Shown: piece by piece, positions 1 through 6,792 of the stretch
How positions within the stretch are numbered: the stretch's first letter is position 1
Layout: every line of letters begins with the position of its first letter
From: Sulfurimonas sp. UBA6014
GTDB lineage: Bacteria > Campylobacterota > Campylobacteria > Campylobacterales > Sulfurimonadaceae
Direction of reading: 5' to 3'
Assembly (NCBI GenBank): GCA_002428085.1
Contig: DJAA01000053.1
Coordinates: 19,369-38,093, forward strand
DNA length: 18,725 bases
Made by a program: the position numbers and the translations under genes
Notes under the pieces: generated by a model
Database searches by the model: none
Told to the model about the DNA's origin: nothing
What the model saw: only the letters and a program-made list of their open reading frames with translations

Positions 1-43
1 TGTAGTATCTGAGCTAAAAGCTTTGTGCATATAAAACAAAATA

Positions 44-119
44 TGGTGGGCATTACAAGACTCGAACTTGTGACATCTACCTTGTAAGGGTAGCGCTCTA
101 CCAACTGAGCTAAACGCCC
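44..119 (-). tRNA. tRNA-Val (anticodon TAC)
   Basis: Read on the minus strand, this 76-nt sequence folds as a cloverleaf. The acceptor stem is GGGCGTT paired with AATGCCC, followed by discriminator A and an encoded CCA. The D-arm contains TAGCTCAGTTGGTAGAGC. The anticodon stem CTACC/GGTAG encloses loop CTTACAA, so the anticodon is TAC, reading valine GTN codons. It is the last complete tRNA of the minus-strand cluster inside the window and is identical in sequence to the tRNA at 345-420. Confidence 0.97.
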
Positions 120-138
120 TTTAAAAACACCAAACAAG

Positions 139-214
139 TGGCGACCCCTAAAGGATTTGAACCTCTGTCCCTACCATGAAGTGATAGTGTCCTTGGCCAC
201 TAGACGAAAGGGTC
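139..214 (-). tRNA. tRNA-Glu (anticodon TTC), with C at position 33
   Basis: On the minus strand, acceptor GACCCTT pairs with AGGGGTC (one G-T), with discriminator G and encoded CCA. The D-arm begins TCGTCTAGTGG, typical of tRNA-Glu. The anticodon stem CTATC/GGTAG (one T-G pair) encloses loop ACTTCAT, giving anticodon TTC. The base before the anticodon is C rather than the nearly universal U33. The T-arm (AGAGG, TTCAAAT, CCTTT) closes with a G-T and is otherwise normal. It lies between the Asp and second Val tRNAs of the same transcript. Confidence 0.95.
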
Positions 215-243
215 ACTTTCATAAATAAATAGGTTCTCGATAA

Positions 244-320
244 TGGCGCGGTGGACGGGACTCGAACCCGCGACCCCCTGCGTGACAGGCAGGTATTCTA
301 ACCAACTGAACTACCACCGC
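244..320 (-). tRNA. tRNA-Asp (anticodon GTC)
   Basis: This 77-nt minus-strand tRNA has acceptor GCGGTGG paired with CCACCGC, discriminator G and encoded CCA. The D-arm is TAGTTCAGTTGGTTAGA. The anticodon stem CCTGC/GCAGG encloses loop CTGTCAC, so the anticodon is GTC. The T-arm GCGGG/CCCGT with TTCGAGT is standard. It is the third tRNA of the Lys-Val-Asp-Glu-Val cluster. Confidence 0.98.
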
Positions 321-344
321 TTATATTTTTTAACTTTGGTTGAA

Positions 345-420
345 TGGTGGGCATTACAAGACTCGAACTTGTGACATCTACCTTGTAAGGGTAGCGCTCT
401 ACCAACTGAGCTAAACGCCC
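345..420 (-). tRNA. tRNA-Val (anticodon TAC), second identical copy
   Basis: The sequence matches the tRNA-Val at 44-119 base for base across 76 nt, with anticodon loop CTTACAA and an encoded CCA. The two copies are direct repeats 301 bp apart with unrelated flanks beyond the tRNA bodies. It is the second gene of the cluster, after tRNA-Lys. Confidence 0.97.
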
Positions 421-434
421 AAAGTTTCTTAAAA

Positions 435-510
435 TGGTGTCCTGTGATGGACTCGAACCATCGGCCACATCATTAAAAGTGACGTGCTCTACCAACTGAG
501 CTAACAAGAC
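435..510 (-). tRNA. tRNA-Lys (anticodon TTT)
   Basis: On the minus strand, acceptor GTCTTGT pairs with ACAGGAC (one T-G), with discriminator A and encoded CCA. The D-arm is TAGCTCAGTTGGTAGAGC. The anticodon stem CGTCA/TGATG encloses loop CTTTTAA, giving anticodon TTT. It is the first gene of the tRNA operon, starting 27 nt downstream of the promoter -10 box. Confidence 0.97.
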
Positions 511-537
511 ATTTTTACAAATGTTTAAGAGGTCGAA

Positions 538-566
538 ATTATAGGCAAATAGAGTTGCTTTGTCAA
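538..566 (-). promoter_or_regulatory. Consensus sigma70 promoter of the tRNA operon
   Basis: On the minus strand, TTGACA (561-566) and TATAAT (538-543) are separated by exactly 17 nt. Both hexamers match the sigma70 consensus perfectly, which fits a strong promoter for stable RNA. It reads into tRNA-Lys and the four tRNAs beyond. It also lies just past the stop codon of the CinA-like gene, which is transcribed in the same direction. Confidence 0.9.
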
Positions 567-582
567 GACGATATTTCACATT

Positions 583-1671
583 TTAAAAAAAGATTTTTTT
601 ATCCGTAAGAAGCAGCATTTTTATAGCAAAAAGAACACTTTGTTCTTGAATATAATTTCTATCACCACATAAAGCAAGCTCTATTTCTTGGTGCGCAGTT
701 TTCGTTCTAACACTGATATGGACGGTTCCAACAGGCTTCATGAGGGTTCCTCCAGTATCTCCTGCTATTCCACTGATTGACAAGGCATAATCAGCACTGC
801 TTACATTTAAAGCTCCATCGCTCATTTGCGCTACCACTTCAGAACTGACTGCACCAAATTCTTCTATGCTCCCATGCTCTACTGCAAGCCAATTTTCTTT
901 CAACTCATTTGAGTATGTAATAAGGGAGCCATCGAGTATCTGTGAAGCTCCATTGTTTTTTGTAAAATAGTAACTTAAAAGCCCACCGCTACAACTCTCT
1001 GCAAAACTAATTTTTTTGTGATGTGATGACAAACTCTCAATAATATGCGCCAAGATATTGGAAGTAGTTATCAGTTTTAGAGGCAAAAGTGTTTTAGCGG
1101 AGCTGATAAAATTAGAGATATTTCCGTATTTATTACTAAGGATATCAATCCTTAGCCATCCGCTTATAAGTGTTACGATATCTATTTTTACATCATTCGT
1201 TTGTGCCAGTGGGCTTAAAAGGGCAATGGCATCTTCGCGCTCTTCTTCAAACATATGAAGACTCGCACATGAATCTTGATTTTGCAATAATATCTCTGGC
1301 ATTTTTTGCATCTCATCTACATGTAAAACATTGATAAGAGCATCTTTGTATTCTAAAAGATAACTCCCTTTTTCATACACTGTACAATTTGAGGGCATAA
1401 GCATCGTATCATTTAAAATTTGATTATCACTTGTTATCGTGCAAATAAGTTTTCCTATGGTTGCAAACATCTGTTTTGTAGTGACTATAATTATTTTATC
1501 TGATGTATTGATCTCTTTTTCAAGATACAAAAACAAAGAGTTATCACTCTCTTTAAAATAGGTAAGAGCGCTTATAAAATCGGATTTTTTCTCGATTTCT
1601 CTCAGGATATATTCCCTTAAAGGTTTGTTATATATAAACTTATTTCCTATAAATAATAGATGAAGATTCAT
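583..1671 (-). CDS. CinA-like protein with C-terminal nicotinamide-nucleotide amidase (PncC) domain
   Basis: The C-terminal ~150 residues carry the CinA/PncC amidase signatures: FAESCSGG (catalytic serine region, about residues 223-230), DGSLITYSNELK, FGAVSSEVV, SGIAGDTGG (about 300-308) and KPVGTVHI. PncC deamidates nicotinamide mononucleotide to nicotinate mononucleotide in NAD recycling. The N-terminal ~210 residues begin MNLHLLFIGN, like the CinA N-terminal (MoaB/MogA-like, COG1058) fold, but the usual GDE and nucleotide-binding motifs are not visible, so this half is probably degenerate. I chose the ATG at 1671 for two reasons: its protein start aligns with CinA, and an extended -10 (TGCTATAAT, 1709-1717) overlaps the alternative ATG at 1710. 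That alternative has AAAGG 7 nt upstream and would give 375 aa. An in-frame ATG at 1764 is less likely. The gene is divergent from ileS. Confidence 0.85.
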   Translation of the reverse strand: MNLHLLFIGNKFIYNKPLREYILREIEKKSDFISALTYFKESDNSLFLYLEKEINTSDKIIIVTTKQMFATIGKLICTITSDNQILNDTMLMPSNCTVYEKGSYLLEYKDALINVLHVDEMQKMPEILLQNQDSCASLHMFEEEREDAIALLSPLAQTNDVKIDIVTLISGWLRIDILSNKYGNISNFISSAKTLLPLKLITTSNILAHIIESLSSHHKKISFAESCSGGLLSYYFTKNNGASQILDGSLITYSNELKENWLAVEHGSIEEFGAVSSEVVAQMSDGALNVSSADYALSISGIAGDTGGTLMKPVGTVHISVRTKTAHQEIELALCGDRNYIQEQSVLFAIKMLLLTDKKIFF

Positions 1672-1708
1672 GGTGTATACAGCCTTATAAAAGAGATTTT
1701 TCGCGTCC

Positions 1709-1717
1709 ATTATAGCA
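1709..1717 (-). promoter_or_regulatory. Extended -10 promoter of the cinA-like gene
   Basis: The minus strand reads TGCTATAAT, a perfect extended -10 (TGn-TATAAT). No good -35 is visible at 17 nt (TCTTTA), which is usual for extended -10 promoters. The predicted transcript would start near 1702, upstream of the ATG at 1671 but downstream of the ATG at 1710. Confidence 0.5.
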
Positions 1718-1795
1718 CCTTTCATAAGGTTTAAAGAAGCTTTTAAACCCTTAAAAGCTATCATGCAAAACTTTTATTAAATTTTTGGGGTACAA

Positions 1796-4558
1796 ATGGA
1801 TTACAAAGACACACTACTTTTACCAACAACTGATTTTGCTATGCGAGGAAATTTGGTACAAAATGAACCCATACGCTATGCACAGTGGGATAAAAATGAA
1901 GTTTATAAAAAAATGAAAGCTAACCGCAAAGATGCACCCAGCTTTACTCTTCATGATGGACCTCCGTATGCAAACGGCAATATTCATATCGGGCATGCAC
2001 TCAATAAAATATTGAAAGATATCGTTGTCAAACATAACTATTTTGATGGAAAATCTGTCCGTTTTACTCCAGGCTGGGATTGTCATGGACTTCCAATTGA
2101 GCAACAAGTTGAGAAAAAACTTGGTGGCAAACAAAAAAAAGAGCTTCTTGAAACTTCACAAGTGAGAAAACTATGCCGCGAACATGCAGCAAAATTTGTA
2201 GAGATTCAAAAAAGTGAGTTCAAACAGCTTGGGGTCATCGCTGACTGGGAAAATCCTTATGTCACGATGGATTTCAAATTTGAAGCCAATATTTACCGCA
2301 CACTCTGTTCTGTTGCAAAAAAAGGGCTTTTAATTGAGCGAAGCAAGCCAGTATTTTGGTCATGGGCTGAGAGAACGGCACTTGCAGAAGCTGAAGTTGA
2401 GTATGAAGACAAAGAGTCTCACTCTATTTTTATTGCATTTGAACTCTCAGAACAAGCAAAAGCAAAACTTGCCATTGACTCTAAAGCGGCTCTAGTTATC
2501 TGGACAACTACACCGTGGACTATCCCAGCGAATACGGGAATTTCTCTCAATCCACACGAAGAGTACGTGCTTACAACAACTGGTTTCATCGTCGCAAAAA
2601 AACTTTTGAATTCACTCAAAGAACAAAATGTTTTAGAGGGTGCTATTGTCCAAACATTTCAAGCAACACAACTTGAAAATCTCCTTGCAATCAACCCCCT
2701 CAACGCGAGAGCTTCCCGCATAGTTTTAGGCGAGCATGTTTTCATTGACAACGGAACAGGGTGCGTTCACACAGCTCCAGGACATGGGGAAGATGACTAC
2801 CGCGTTGGGCTTGTGTATGACCTTGAAGTTGTCATGCCAGTGGATGAAACAGGCTGTTTTGATGAGACAGTTGTTGGACTTGGGCTTATCCCTAATCCAG
2901 AGAATTTTGTCGGCAAACATATCTTCAAATCAAACGACGAGATTATCGAGCTTATGGGGGAGAGTGTCCTTAAAGTATCGAAGTTTACCCACTCCTATCC
3001 ACACTGTTGGAGAAGTCATACGCCGTTAATTTTTAGAGCAACAAAGCAGTGGTTTATCTCAGTAGATGATAAACCGCTTGGCGAGGAGAAAACACTCAGA
3101 CAAATCGCTTTGAGCGAAGTTGAAAAAACTCTTTTTATCCCTGCAACTGGCAAAAAAAGGCTCAACTCTATGGTTGAAAATCGTCCAGACTGGTGTATAT
3201 CTCGTCAGAGAGATTGGGGTGTTCCTATCGCTTTTTTTAGAGTAAAAGCGACAGGTGAGGTCCTTTTGGATGAGAAAGTTTTAAACTTTACTGCTATGAT
3301 TTTTGAGATGAAAGGGAGCGATGTTTGGTACTCCTTACCAATCGAAGAGCTTCTTTACGTAGGGAGCGGCTACAAAGCAGACGAGTTAGAAAAAGTTACC
3401 GATATTTTAGATGTTTGGTTTGACAGCGGCTCCACATGGAATGCAGTTTTAAAATCTCGCAACTATGATGCGGGTGGGTATCAAGCCGACCTTTATATCG
3501 AAGGGAGTGACCAACATCGCGGATGGTTTCAATCTTCCCTCTTTTTAAGTACAGCAATAGAGCACAAAGCTCCTTACAAAGGGGTTTTGACGCATGGTTT
3601 TACCGTCGATGAAAAGGGCGAAAAAATGTCCAAATCTAAGGGCAATGTTGTTGCACCCGAGAGCGTTTTAAAAGAGTACGGAAGTGAAATACTCCGCCTT
3701 TGGGTTGCCTCAAGTGACTACCAAAGTGACTTAAAAATCTCTGATGGCATCCTAAAACAGATTGCTGAAAACTACCGAAAACTTAGAAATACTTTTAGAA
3801 TCATGCTTGCCAATATCAATGATTTAGAGAGCCTCACACCGTACGAAGAGATGGGCGCACTTGATAAGTGGATTTTGAATGTTGCACAAAAAACACTCAA
3901 CGATGCTCACAAATCTTTTAACAATTACAATTTTGTTCATGGAATGAGCTTGATTAACAACTTTGTCGCCAACGAACTTAGCGGCATGTACATCGATATG
4001 ACAAAAGACAGTTTGTATTGTAATGCAAAATATAGCCCCAGAAGAGTCGCAAGTCAGAGTGCCATGGTGATGATTACAAAGTCGCTTCTTCTCTTAATGG
4101 CACCTATTTTGACCTACACAGCAGATGAAATCCTAGAGAATGCGTCGCAGATTATCAAAGAAAATGCTAGCGATATTTTTGACATGAGGTATGAAGAGAT
4201 ACATGTTGGAAAATCAGATTTTGATGCAGAGTATATGACAAAAGCCAGAGAAGGTTTTGGTGCTCTTGTGGACGCTCTTAAAAAAGAAAAAATCATCAAA
4301 AGCACTTTAGAATTAGTGTTGCACACAGAATCCTCTGTAGCTCTCAGTGTCAACTCTACGGATGCCGAAGATTGGTTTGTTGTTTCAGGCGTTTTTGAAG
4401 ATAAGCCAGATGAAGAGGTACTTGGAACTTTTAAAGTAGAGTCAGACACATTTATCATCTCAAAAGCAACTGCACATAAATGCCCAAGATGTTGGAAATA
4501 CCAAGCTGCTGCACAAGAGTGTCTATGCCAAAGATGTCAAGCAGTTATCAATGCCTGA
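1796..4558 (+). CDS. ileS: Isoleucyl-tRNA synthetase
   Basis: Cytoplasmic enzyme that charges tRNA-Ile. The 920-aa length is normal for bacterial IleRS. Visible in order: class I motif HIGH at residues 64-67 (within GPPYANGNIHIGH); the CP1 editing domain with TTTPWTIPANT and the HTAPGHGEDDY segment; ENRPDWCISRQRDWGVPI; LDVWFDSGSTW; KMSKS at 610-614; and a C-terminal zinc ribbon with cysteines 896, 899, 911 and 914 (CPRC and CQRC). The start follows GGGG with TACAA spacing and matches the usual MDYKDTL-type start. A possible -10 (TATCAT, 1759-1764) lies 31 nt upstream. The stop codon overlaps the start of a small membrane peptide gene, so the two are probably translationally coupled. Confidence 0.98.
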   Translation: MDYKDTLLLPTTDFAMRGNLVQNEPIRYAQWDKNEVYKKMKANRKDAPSFTLHDGPPYANGNIHIGHALNKILKDIVVKHNYFDGKSVRFTPGWDCHGLPIEQQVEKKLGGKQKKELLETSQVRKLCREHAAKFVEIQKSEFKQLGVIADWENPYVTMDFKFEANIYRTLCSVAKKGLLIERSKPVFWSWAERTALAEAEVEYEDKESHSIFIAFELSEQAKAKLAIDSKAALVIWTTTPWTIPANTGISLNPHEEYVLTTTGFIVAKKLLNSLKEQNVLEGAIVQTFQATQLENLLAINPLNARASRIVLGEHVFIDNGTGCVHTAPGHGEDDYRVGLVYDLEVVMPVDETGCFDETVVGLGLIPNPENFVGKHIFKSNDEIIELMGESVLKVSKFTHSYPHCWRSHTPLIFRATKQWFISVDDKPLGEEKTLRQIALSEVEKTLFIPATGKKRLNSMVENRPDWCISRQRDWGVPIAFFRVKATGEVLLDEKVLNFTAMIFEMKGSDVWYSLPIEELLYVGSGYKADELEKVTDILDVWFDSGSTWNAVLKSRNYDAGGYQADLYIEGSDQHRGWFQSSLFLSTAIEHKAPYKGVLTHGFTVDEKGEKMSKSKGNVVAPESVLKEYGSEILRLWVASSDYQSDLKISDGILKQIAENYRKLRNTFRIMLANINDLESLTPYEEMGALDKWILNVAQKTLNDAHKSFNNYNFVHGMSLINNFVANELSGMYIDMTKDSLYCNAKYSPRRVASQSAMVMITKSLLLLMAPILTYTADEILENASQIIKENASDIFDMRYEEIHVGKSDFDAEYMTKAREGFGALVDALKKEKIIKSTLELVLHTESSVALSVNSTDAEDWFVVSGVFEDKPDEEVLGTFKVESDTFIISKATAHKCPRCWKYQAAAQECLCQRCQAVINA

Positions 4559-4679
4559 TTTTACACAACCTGTTTCACTCCCATTTATAGCACTCAGCAT
4601 TGGTGCTATCTTTGTCCTTGTGGCTGTTGGGATAATTTTTGTAAAATTGGGGAAAAAGTCTAAAAATTCAGAGAGTTAA
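4551..4679 (+). CDS. Small single-span membrane peptide (42 aa), unknown function
   Basis: The ATG at 4551 opens a 42-codon frame that overlaps the last 8 nt of ileS in another frame and stops at 4677-4679. The product begins MPDFTQPVSLP, then has a hydrophobic span of about 22 residues (FIALSIGAIFVLVAVGIIFV), then a lysine-rich tail (KLGKKSKNSES). This is a textbook single-pass topology with a cytoplasmic basic C-terminus. Only a weak ribosome site is seen, so coupling to ileS termination is the likely route of translation. The hairpin terminator at 4735 ends the unit. I do not recognise a named family. The overlap, membrane profile and following terminator argue that it is real, and it is short enough to be missed by automated callers. 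Confidence 0.62.
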   Translation: MPDFTQPVSLPFIALSIGAIFVLVAVGIIFVKLGKKSKNSES

Positions 4680-4693
4680 AAAGTTTGCCTTAA

Positions 4694-4728
4694 AAAAGTG
4701 GAGTTTCATTCACAGGGGTGGAATTTTG
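4694..4728 (+). repeat. Left arm of 35-bp inverted repeat flanking phoD
   Basis: Thirty-five bases here match the reverse complement of 6669-6703 at about 32 positions. The blocks are AAAAGTGGAG, a 3-base variable spot, CATTCACAGGGGTG, one mismatch, then AATTTTG. This arm lies between the small peptide gene and the terminator at 4735. Confidence 0.8.
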
Positions 4729-4734
4729 TGTGAA

Positions 4735-4778
4735 GGTTCCAGCCACCTTGTTGGCGGTTGGAATCTTTTTCTTTGTTT
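4735..4778 (+). terminator. Rho-independent terminator of ileS and the small peptide gene
   Basis: The stem GGTTCCAGCCACC (4735-4747) pairs with GGCGGTTGGAATC (4753-4765) over 13 positions including three G-T pairs, with loop TTGTT. A T-rich tract (TTTTTCTTTGTTT) follows at once. The orientation suits the plus strand. The reverse reading lacks a good T-run, so termination of phoD here is less certain. Confidence 0.85.
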
Positions 4779-6540
4779 ATGAGAGTGTTGTTATGGATTT
4801 TGACCCAAGAGTTGTTTTGAGCGACTTTTCTCGTGAAGTGTTCATCGTGTATGTTGGCTGGTCGTAGCTTGAGACAAAACGCCAATTGGCGACTACCTCA
4901 TTTTCATTAAAGAGTACTTCCATAAAACCTCTCTCCATCAAGTTACAATACTGTAAGTCATCGACAAGAAGCTCTATTGCCCCCTCGAGCTGCATAGACT
5001 GTTCAAGGGAAGCGATTCCCAGATACTCTTCCATCCCAGGTGAACTCACAGATGTGGTTGCAAACTCAACGCCGACAAGGTTTCCTTGCATGTCTTTAAG
5101 ATTGCTTGCCCAAGCATTATGTGTGTCACCGGCTAAGACGATGAGATTTTTGCCATAGGCGCTAGCCGTACCTAAAATGGTTTCGCGTTCTACGAAGTAG
5201 CCATCCCAAGCATCAAGATTGTAAGGTAATTCTGTGTTTATTCTTGCTAATTCTGCTTCGGTGAGTGTTGTATCGCCTCCGAGTTTGCGTGCTTTAAGCA
5301 TTGCAAGTTGACCTAGAGAAGTGTTGATTTGGAGTAAAAGAGCCTCTTTTTGTGCACCACTGACATAATCAAGCTGTGCGATTTGGGTAAGAAGTTCTGA
5401 TGGAAGATTCATGCGTCCCATGAGAACTTGCTGTCCCAACACCTGCCATTTTGCACTAGAAGATGCAAATTCTCCCTGAAGCCAAGAGAGCTGTGTATTT
5501 CCCATCATGCTTCTAGTAGGCGAAGTTAAATCCGCCACAAACTGCTCTTGTAAAAAAGAGCCGTCTTGTTGAAAATAGTTGGCATAACTTAGTTGCTCAT
5601 CTCGTCCAAAAATTCTTGTCTCTAACATATTTAAAGAGAGAAGGTCTCCAAATGTAAATGTTCTGTAAATCTCTTTTTTATTGACTATAGGGCGGATTGG
5701 CAACCACTCAAAATAAGCTTGAAGCGCAGCTTCTACTCTTGCGTTAAAATCTCCTTCGCTTGCATCATGGTTTTGTGCACCCTCTTCGTAGGCATCGTTT
5801 GCTATCTCATGGTCGTCCCAAACTACAATCATAGGACAGGCGGCATGAACAGCTTGAAGCCCTGCGTCTGTATGATAAAGTGCATATCTTTTTCTGTAGT
5901 CACTCAAAGTGTAGAGTTCTGTGTTGTTATCATTTGGAAGAACGCGACCGATAGCTGCGGCATTTTCAGTCGCATACGCAGGAGTAATGCCATCTGCTTC
6001 AAACATCCCGTACTCATAAATGTAGTCTCCCAAATGAAGTGTTACATCTAAATTTGCGATTTTTGCAGCTTCTGTATAGGCGTTAAAATAGCCGTTTGGA
6101 TAATTCGCACATGAAAATACCGCCATTTTTACCTCAGAAACGCTCCCCACAGGAAGCGTTTTCATTTTGCCTATAGCTGAAGTAGTTCCATTGCTTTTAA
6201 AACGGTAATAGTACATTGTGCCGGCTTGAAGATTTTGTACATCTATCTTAAGTGTAAAGTCAGTTGTTGCATCTGTTTTAACACTTCCATTGTGCAAAAT
6301 ATTTTTAAATGCACTGTCTGAAGAGACCTCATAAACTACATCAACACTCGGTGCATCTGTTGTTGCTCTCGTCCAAATGATTACCTTGTCTGCAAGAGGG
6401 TCTCCTGATGCAACCCCGTGTAAAAATGCTACCTTTGTATCATCGTCACTCTCTCCACATCCGCTAAGTCCTGTAGAGATAACGAGTGTGCAGGCACTTA
6501 GAGCTGAAATCTTTAAAAACTCTCTTCTATTTAAAAACAT
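4777..6540 (-). CDS. phoD: PhoD-like alkaline phosphatase/phosphodiesterase, Tat-exported lipoprotein
   Basis: Predicted cell-envelope metallophosphatase that releases phosphate from phosphoesters. The N-terminus has a twin-arginine motif (NRREFLK, residues 4-10), a hydrophobic stretch and a lipobox LSGC (25-28), so it should be Tat-exported and lipidated at Cys28. A PhoD_N beta-sandwich domain (about 35-130: FLHGVASGDPLADKVIIWTR) is followed by the metallophosphatase core: FSCANYPNG (142-149), HLGDYIYEYG (169-178), WDDHEIAND (241-249) and AGDTHN (470-475). These are the expected metal and phosphate ligands. The 587-aa length is usual for the family. The start has AAGGA 7 nt upstream. A small inverted repeat (TTGAAA-4-TTTCAA, 6551-6566) partly overlaps this ribosome site. 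The gene stands alone between the arms of a 35-bp inverted repeat. The substrate is not determinable from sequence. Confidence 0.93.
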   Translation of the reverse strand: MFLNRREFLKISALSACTLVISTGLSGCGESDDDTKVAFLHGVASGDPLADKVIIWTRATTDAPSVDVVYEVSSDSAFKNILHNGSVKTDATTDFTLKIDVQNLQAGTMYYYRFKSNGTTSAIGKMKTLPVGSVSEVKMAVFSCANYPNGYFNAYTEAAKIANLDVTLHLGDYIYEYGMFEADGITPAYATENAAAIGRVLPNDNNTELYTLSDYRKRYALYHTDAGLQAVHAACPMIVVWDDHEIANDAYEEGAQNHDASEGDFNARVEAALQAYFEWLPIRPIVNKKEIYRTFTFGDLLSLNMLETRIFGRDEQLSYANYFQQDGSFLQEQFVADLTSPTRSMMGNTQLSWLQGEFASSSAKWQVLGQQVLMGRMNLPSELLTQIAQLDYVSGAQKEALLLQINTSLGQLAMLKARKLGGDTTLTEAELARINTELPYNLDAWDGYFVERETILGTASAYGKNLIVLAGDTHNAWASNLKDMQGNLVGVEFATTSVSSPGMEEYLGIASLEQSMQLEGAIELLVDDLQYCNLMERGFMEVLFNENEVVANWRFVSSYDQPTYTMNTSREKSLKTTLGSKSITTLS

Positions 6541-6597
6541 TTTTATGTCCTTGAAATTTATTTCAAACTTCTTCTACAGCTTGTTTGATTTTGTCTC

Positions 6598-6633
6598 ATA
6601 ATAATAAAAAGAGGTTACAAAAGAAGAACAAAA
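6598..6633 (-). promoter_or_regulatory. Candidate phoD promoter with 11-bp-period direct repeat
   Basis: On the minus strand, TATTAT-type -10 sequences (6598-6606) are preceded by TTTTGTT and TTTTGTA spaced 11 bp apart (6616-6633), across the expected -35 position. The 7-bp repeat with 11-bp period is the geometry of PhoB/OmpR-family boxes overlapping a poor -35. The region is T-rich, so chance is a real alternative. Confidence 0.3.
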
Positions 6634-6668
6634 TAGTTGCTAAACAAAGACAAGGTGATATTAATCTT

Positions 6669-6703
6669 CAAAATTACACCCCTGTGAATGCATCTCCACT
6701 TTT
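6669..6703 (-). repeat. Right arm of 35-bp inverted repeat flanking phoD
   Basis: Reverse-complement partner of 4694-4728. The shared blocks here read CAAAATT, CACCCCTGTGAATG and CTCCACTTTT, interrupted by one mismatch and one variable triplet. It sits upstream of the phoD promoter region, so the two arms enclose phoD together with its probable promoter. Confidence 0.8.
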
Positions 6704-6792
6704 ATTAAACAATCATACAATCTAAGTTTTAACTAAAATCTTTTAATTTGCAATATTGATCTGGCTACACTTATTAGGACATAGAAGTGATG

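Noticed and set aside
1..43. CTGAGCTAA near the left edge, resembling the D-arm of another minus-strand tRNA
   Set aside because: Only about 20 nt are available and no acceptor stem or D-loop GG can be verified, so a further tRNA cannot be supported from this window.
298..579. A 93-codon minus-strand frame with LAQLVEH and GSSPSQ peptides across the tRNA genes
   Set aside because: Those peptides are the well-known spurious translation of tRNA genes. The frame covers tRNA-Val, tRNA-Lys and the promoter.
4114..4458. A 114-codon minus-strand frame inside ileS
   Set aside because: Serine-rich antisense shadow of the ileS 3' region with no start signals or recognisable domain.
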